Positions 60,547-64,000 of a stretch of 64,000 bases of DNA are shown here, one piece after another. How positions within the stretch are numbered: the stretch's first letter is position 1; each line of letters starts with the position of its first letter. Source of the DNA: Latrodectus hesperus (Eukaryota > Arthropoda > Arachnida > Araneae > Theridiidae); assembly GCA_037975125.1 (NCBI GenBank), contig CM075857.1, positions 41,718,436 through 41,782,435 of the forward strand, written 5' to 3'. A program made the position numbers and the translations under genes. The notes beneath the pieces are model-generated. The model was not told where the DNA came from, ran no database searches, and saw nothing but the letters and a program-made list of their open reading frames with translations.

Positions 60547-62401
60547 GTAATTTAATAGTGAATGAGTTTAGTATGAAGGATTGCTCTTAAATAATTTTAA
60601 TATATGTATAATAAGAATCTTATATTTGTTGATTTAAGGCTTTTAATTCATTTAAGTATACAAATGGTAATGGATTTGAAAAGTTTAAATTTTTTGTTTA
60701 TGTATGTTGATTATTTTCTTTTTTGTTGGTATTTTGGGAAATTCCTATGAGCCTGTAGGAGTTTCGCACACTTTTCTATTTTTGTCCTAAGCACTGTATA
60801 GTTATCTCACAAACCTAAACTATGTCACTTTGTGCAATATTCAGTCTTCAAAATCTTGATCACACACAAACTTGAACTTTGAATATCACAATCTTGCACT
60901 ATTTTCAGTTTCAAATATGCAAGTTTTAAATATTCCATTTTAATTACTTACTACAGAAATATTACAAAACTAATAATTAGAAACTAATTAATTAATTTCA
61001 CAAATTTTACATTATATTTAATATTTTATTAAAAATTACATATTACAAATATATTAATAGTAATTATAAAAATCAGTGCTACTATTCTTACTCAGTCAAT
61101 ACAAAACCAATTTTTATAATTATCATTTTTCAACTAATCAAAAAAATTACTAATATTTTATAAATACTTTGTCTATAATAATGCCAAGCATGGGAAATAA
61201 TTGGGCAATAAAATTAAATTTATATGACATAAATAACACATATTTTAATGAAAACTTAAGTTTTAATTAATTGAGTAGTGATGCCCTCTTTAAAAAACAT
61301 GAGTATAAAGACACTCTATCAGGGAGATAACCAGGCAATAAAGTTAATAAATAACACAAATTTTTATGAAAACTCAAGTTTTCCAAATTAATAAGCATTT
61401 CAATTCATAGTAAATCTAAATATATATGTGTCAAATATTTGTTATTATATTTAAGGACTTACTTAAATTATTAAATACAACAGCAATTTCAATTAATTAA
61501 CACATAAAGTACGAATACTTACCAAATCATCACTTATTGGTATTGTGCAGAACAATGAAAGGAAGGTTAGGGGGAATGGAAATTCTGTTTATGCAAATTT
61601 ATTATTCTCCATACATTTTACTTGTTACACATTTGTTAAAATTCCAAATTTTCAACTTGGAGTTTTAACATATTTTCAAAACAAAATAGGACTTTCAATC
61701 ATAAATGAAATTTCTTTCATTTATATTCAAAACACATAGCAAATCCTTCAAGGGTTACTAAAACTCCAAATTGTGCACATATACACATCATGTTACTTTA
61801 TAAAATCACAGGTTATATTGTAAAATCACAAGAGTTCATTTGGACACAGGTTTGTTTATTTGGACACAGGCACATGTGCCGGTTTATAGGATTTTGCTTA
61901 TTTTTATTATATTTAATATCAGAAAGTCATTTGAGTTTAGCAGTTCTAATGATGCTTTAAAGCTGAAAATATATTTAGTTTCTTTTATTGCTTTTCAAAT
62001 CCCTAGAAAATCATTGAATTTGGTCCTAGATCCTGAAAATAGCCTTTAAATTTCTTTTTCTTTCAATATTGCAGCATGAAGAAGACAGTATCATAGATAA
62101 TGAAAAATGTTAATCTTTATAAAAGCAATAACATTATTTTTTTGATATTTTTAGTATTTTTAAGATGCTTCATGCCCTTTAAAAAATCATTAGTAGCACG
62201 TATTAAGATATGTTCAGTATTTGTGAAAAATGGGCATTGCTAGAAAAATTTCTCTTAAAAATATTAAGAAATTTGCTGAACTCTAAAAAAATGTTAACTC
62301 AACAATAAGTTTAATACTTTTTCATTTCATTTAAAATCTACTAAATAAAGTAATTAGTAAAAGCCAATTAAAAAAACAACTCAATATTTAATAATATTAC
62401 A

Positions 62402-62485
<84 letters not shown>

Positions 62486-64000
62486 ATATATCTAATAATA
62501 ATATTTATCTAATTTTTAAATAAATTTATGTTGACAAAGTAATTAATATGACTAATTTTTTCTTGCCTTTTTTGCTGAAATATCAATGGATCATTCTCTA
62601 AAAATGTTCTTTTCCTATTTTTTTTAAAAACTTTGTGGATTTATCGATCATATTGCCGATTGATCGATATTTCATTCAAGCATGTTTTATTCTGGTGATC
62701 AAAACCACATTTTAGTTTCAAACTATCAATATATAAATTCAGTTTTGTTATTGTCGTTTTATGCTAAGCTTAAATTTAGCCTGTTAATAAAATGTTTTAA
62801 AATATAAATGCTGCATTAGAAATATAACTAATCAGTTAAGTGGAAAATTTTAAAATTGTATTCATTTTAAAAATAGTTTTGTTTGATAAGATACATCTGT
62901 TTTGAAAAAATTACACATTATGTTTGCTTATTTCCCTCAAAGTAATTAAAAAAGATACTGATAAAAAAATTTCTATGTATGCACAATTTCCTGCTTTTTT
63001 GAATTTCTACTTTTACTTCTAAAATGTTTCTTTTTCCCCAAGTATTTTCACTTAATACATTTGCTTAATTTAAAGTTTGTTGCATTAATTTAAAGATTTC
63101 CAAGTTAATTTAAATTTTTCTTATACAACCCTTTTTTTTCCCATCCGAAATATAATCAATTATGCTTTAAATGAATTTTTTTCATCAGGGTTATATATAA
63201 TAGTTTAAATGATTTTACACATTAATGTTTATACATGATTACTTTGAAACAACAGCAAGCTAAGAATTAAATAAATTGCTCTCAACTTGATTTTAACATT
63301 TGATTCTTGATTATGATCTTAAAGCATTGATTTTCAGAGACATTCAAGTTTTGTTTATATTTGCCTTACTTGCAAAGGGAAGACCATCATTTTCAACATT
63401 TGTCACAAAAATACTTTTTGTTGCGGTATGTCCACAAACACTATTTTGTCACTGCTAATTTACTTTTTGGATAGCTACAACAGCTTACAAGATGGTAATG
63501 TTAGAAAAAAGTTTCAAGTAAATAGAATTGCATTGAGGTATTAATGGTTAAGTTTACATATTGAGGTAATACAATTCAATACTTTGCAGAAGATACTGTT
63601 GAATTTTAGAAATATCATTTTTTAAATGTTGATAAAGAAACTGATCATTTATCAATGAATACATTTCCAGTCCACATTGCTCTGTATTTAGATTGCTGTT
63701 TATTCAAGATGATATAGACACAACAAAATATTAGCTTTTAAAAAAATACATTGAAGGAATATTGAAGTTCATTATGCCAAATCATTGTTAAATTTTAAAA
63801 TAGCTGAGTTTCAATATTTAATTTACTAAAATCTTTTATGTTTAATTAATGTAGATTTCTTTGAAAGAAAAATAATCTATTTTTTAAAGCTTTTTCTTAG
63901 GAAATTTAATTTTAGAATATTAAGCTTAATATTCTATTATAATGCAAATATTTTAATAAAACTGAGAAAACTTATTTTTAACAATTTTAGGATTTAAATA
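60547..64000. other. RNASEH2A intron 3 (continues past the window)
   Basis: AT-rich intron-like DNA without recognised exon. The words ATTTGGACACAGG occur twice 20 bases apart (about 61838 and 61858). No further transposon coding sequence was found. Confidence 0.5.
62400..62481. repeat. (AT)n microsatellite, interrupted
   Basis: AT units with one GT and one ATTA interruption. Confidence 0.95.

Noticed and set aside
63991..64000. Start of RNASEH2A exon 4 after the AG at 63989-63990
   Set aside because: With exon 3 ending in phase 2 the next codons would be AGG ATT TAA, an immediate stop, and do not match the enzyme.

Overview
This is a eukaryotic window: AT-rich, without operons, with GT-AG introns, long microsatellites and many dispersed repeats. 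The split RNase H2 gene, the astacin exon, tRNA-derived SINEs, jockey-like non-LTR retrotransposons with a DUF4780-like ORF1, and mariner, Tc1, P/THAP and hAT remnants together suggest an arthropod, most likely an arachnid (spider). The organism call is inference.

Layout. 1-7.0 kb: an incomplete DUF4806-like gene or pseudogene. 7.1-7.9 kb: a tandem AT repeat and a GC-rich 0.3 kb island flanked by 8-bp direct repeats. 9.3-11.1 kb: a SINE and a dead mariner that carries a nested 257-bp MITE. 13.3-17.8 kb: a 1.6 kb dispersed repeat next to a decayed P-element/THAP9-like transposase. 18.05-22.2 kb: a decayed jockey-like element (family J1). 22.7-28.4 kb: microsatellite, several SINEs, one isolated astacin metalloprotease exon and a Tc1 remnant. 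31.4-37.5 kb: SINEs, a hAT (ZBED5-like) remnant, a second P-like remnant, an 81-bp inverted-repeat element and a Tc1 tail. 38.1-41.3 kb: a SINE with a perfect 13-bp target-site duplication beside another jockey-like element (J4). 42.3-46.0 kb: SINE pieces, a foldback, and a second copy of the 1.6 kb repeat.

46.97 kb to beyond the right edge: the one clearly functional gene, RNASEH2A (ribonuclease H2 catalytic subunit), on the + strand. Three exons are visible with consistent splice phases; the remaining exons lie outside. Intron 1 holds a 5'-truncated J1 copy with an 11-bp TSD and a second copy of the MITE with its own 8-bp TSD. Intron 2 holds a 6.6 kb antisense block of two different jockey-like elements (J2 nearly complete, J3 5'-truncated) bracketed by one 10-bp direct repeat.

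I did not find a new defence-like or pathway-like system. The most informative observations are the MITE family with exact TSDs, the J2/J3 composite insertion, SINE subfamilies that share a head and core but carry different tails, several long perfect small-loop hairpins, and a P-like element with a piece of its own coding region inserted in its THAP exon. Many calls rest on recognising protein families by eye; element boundaries without TSDs are approximate.
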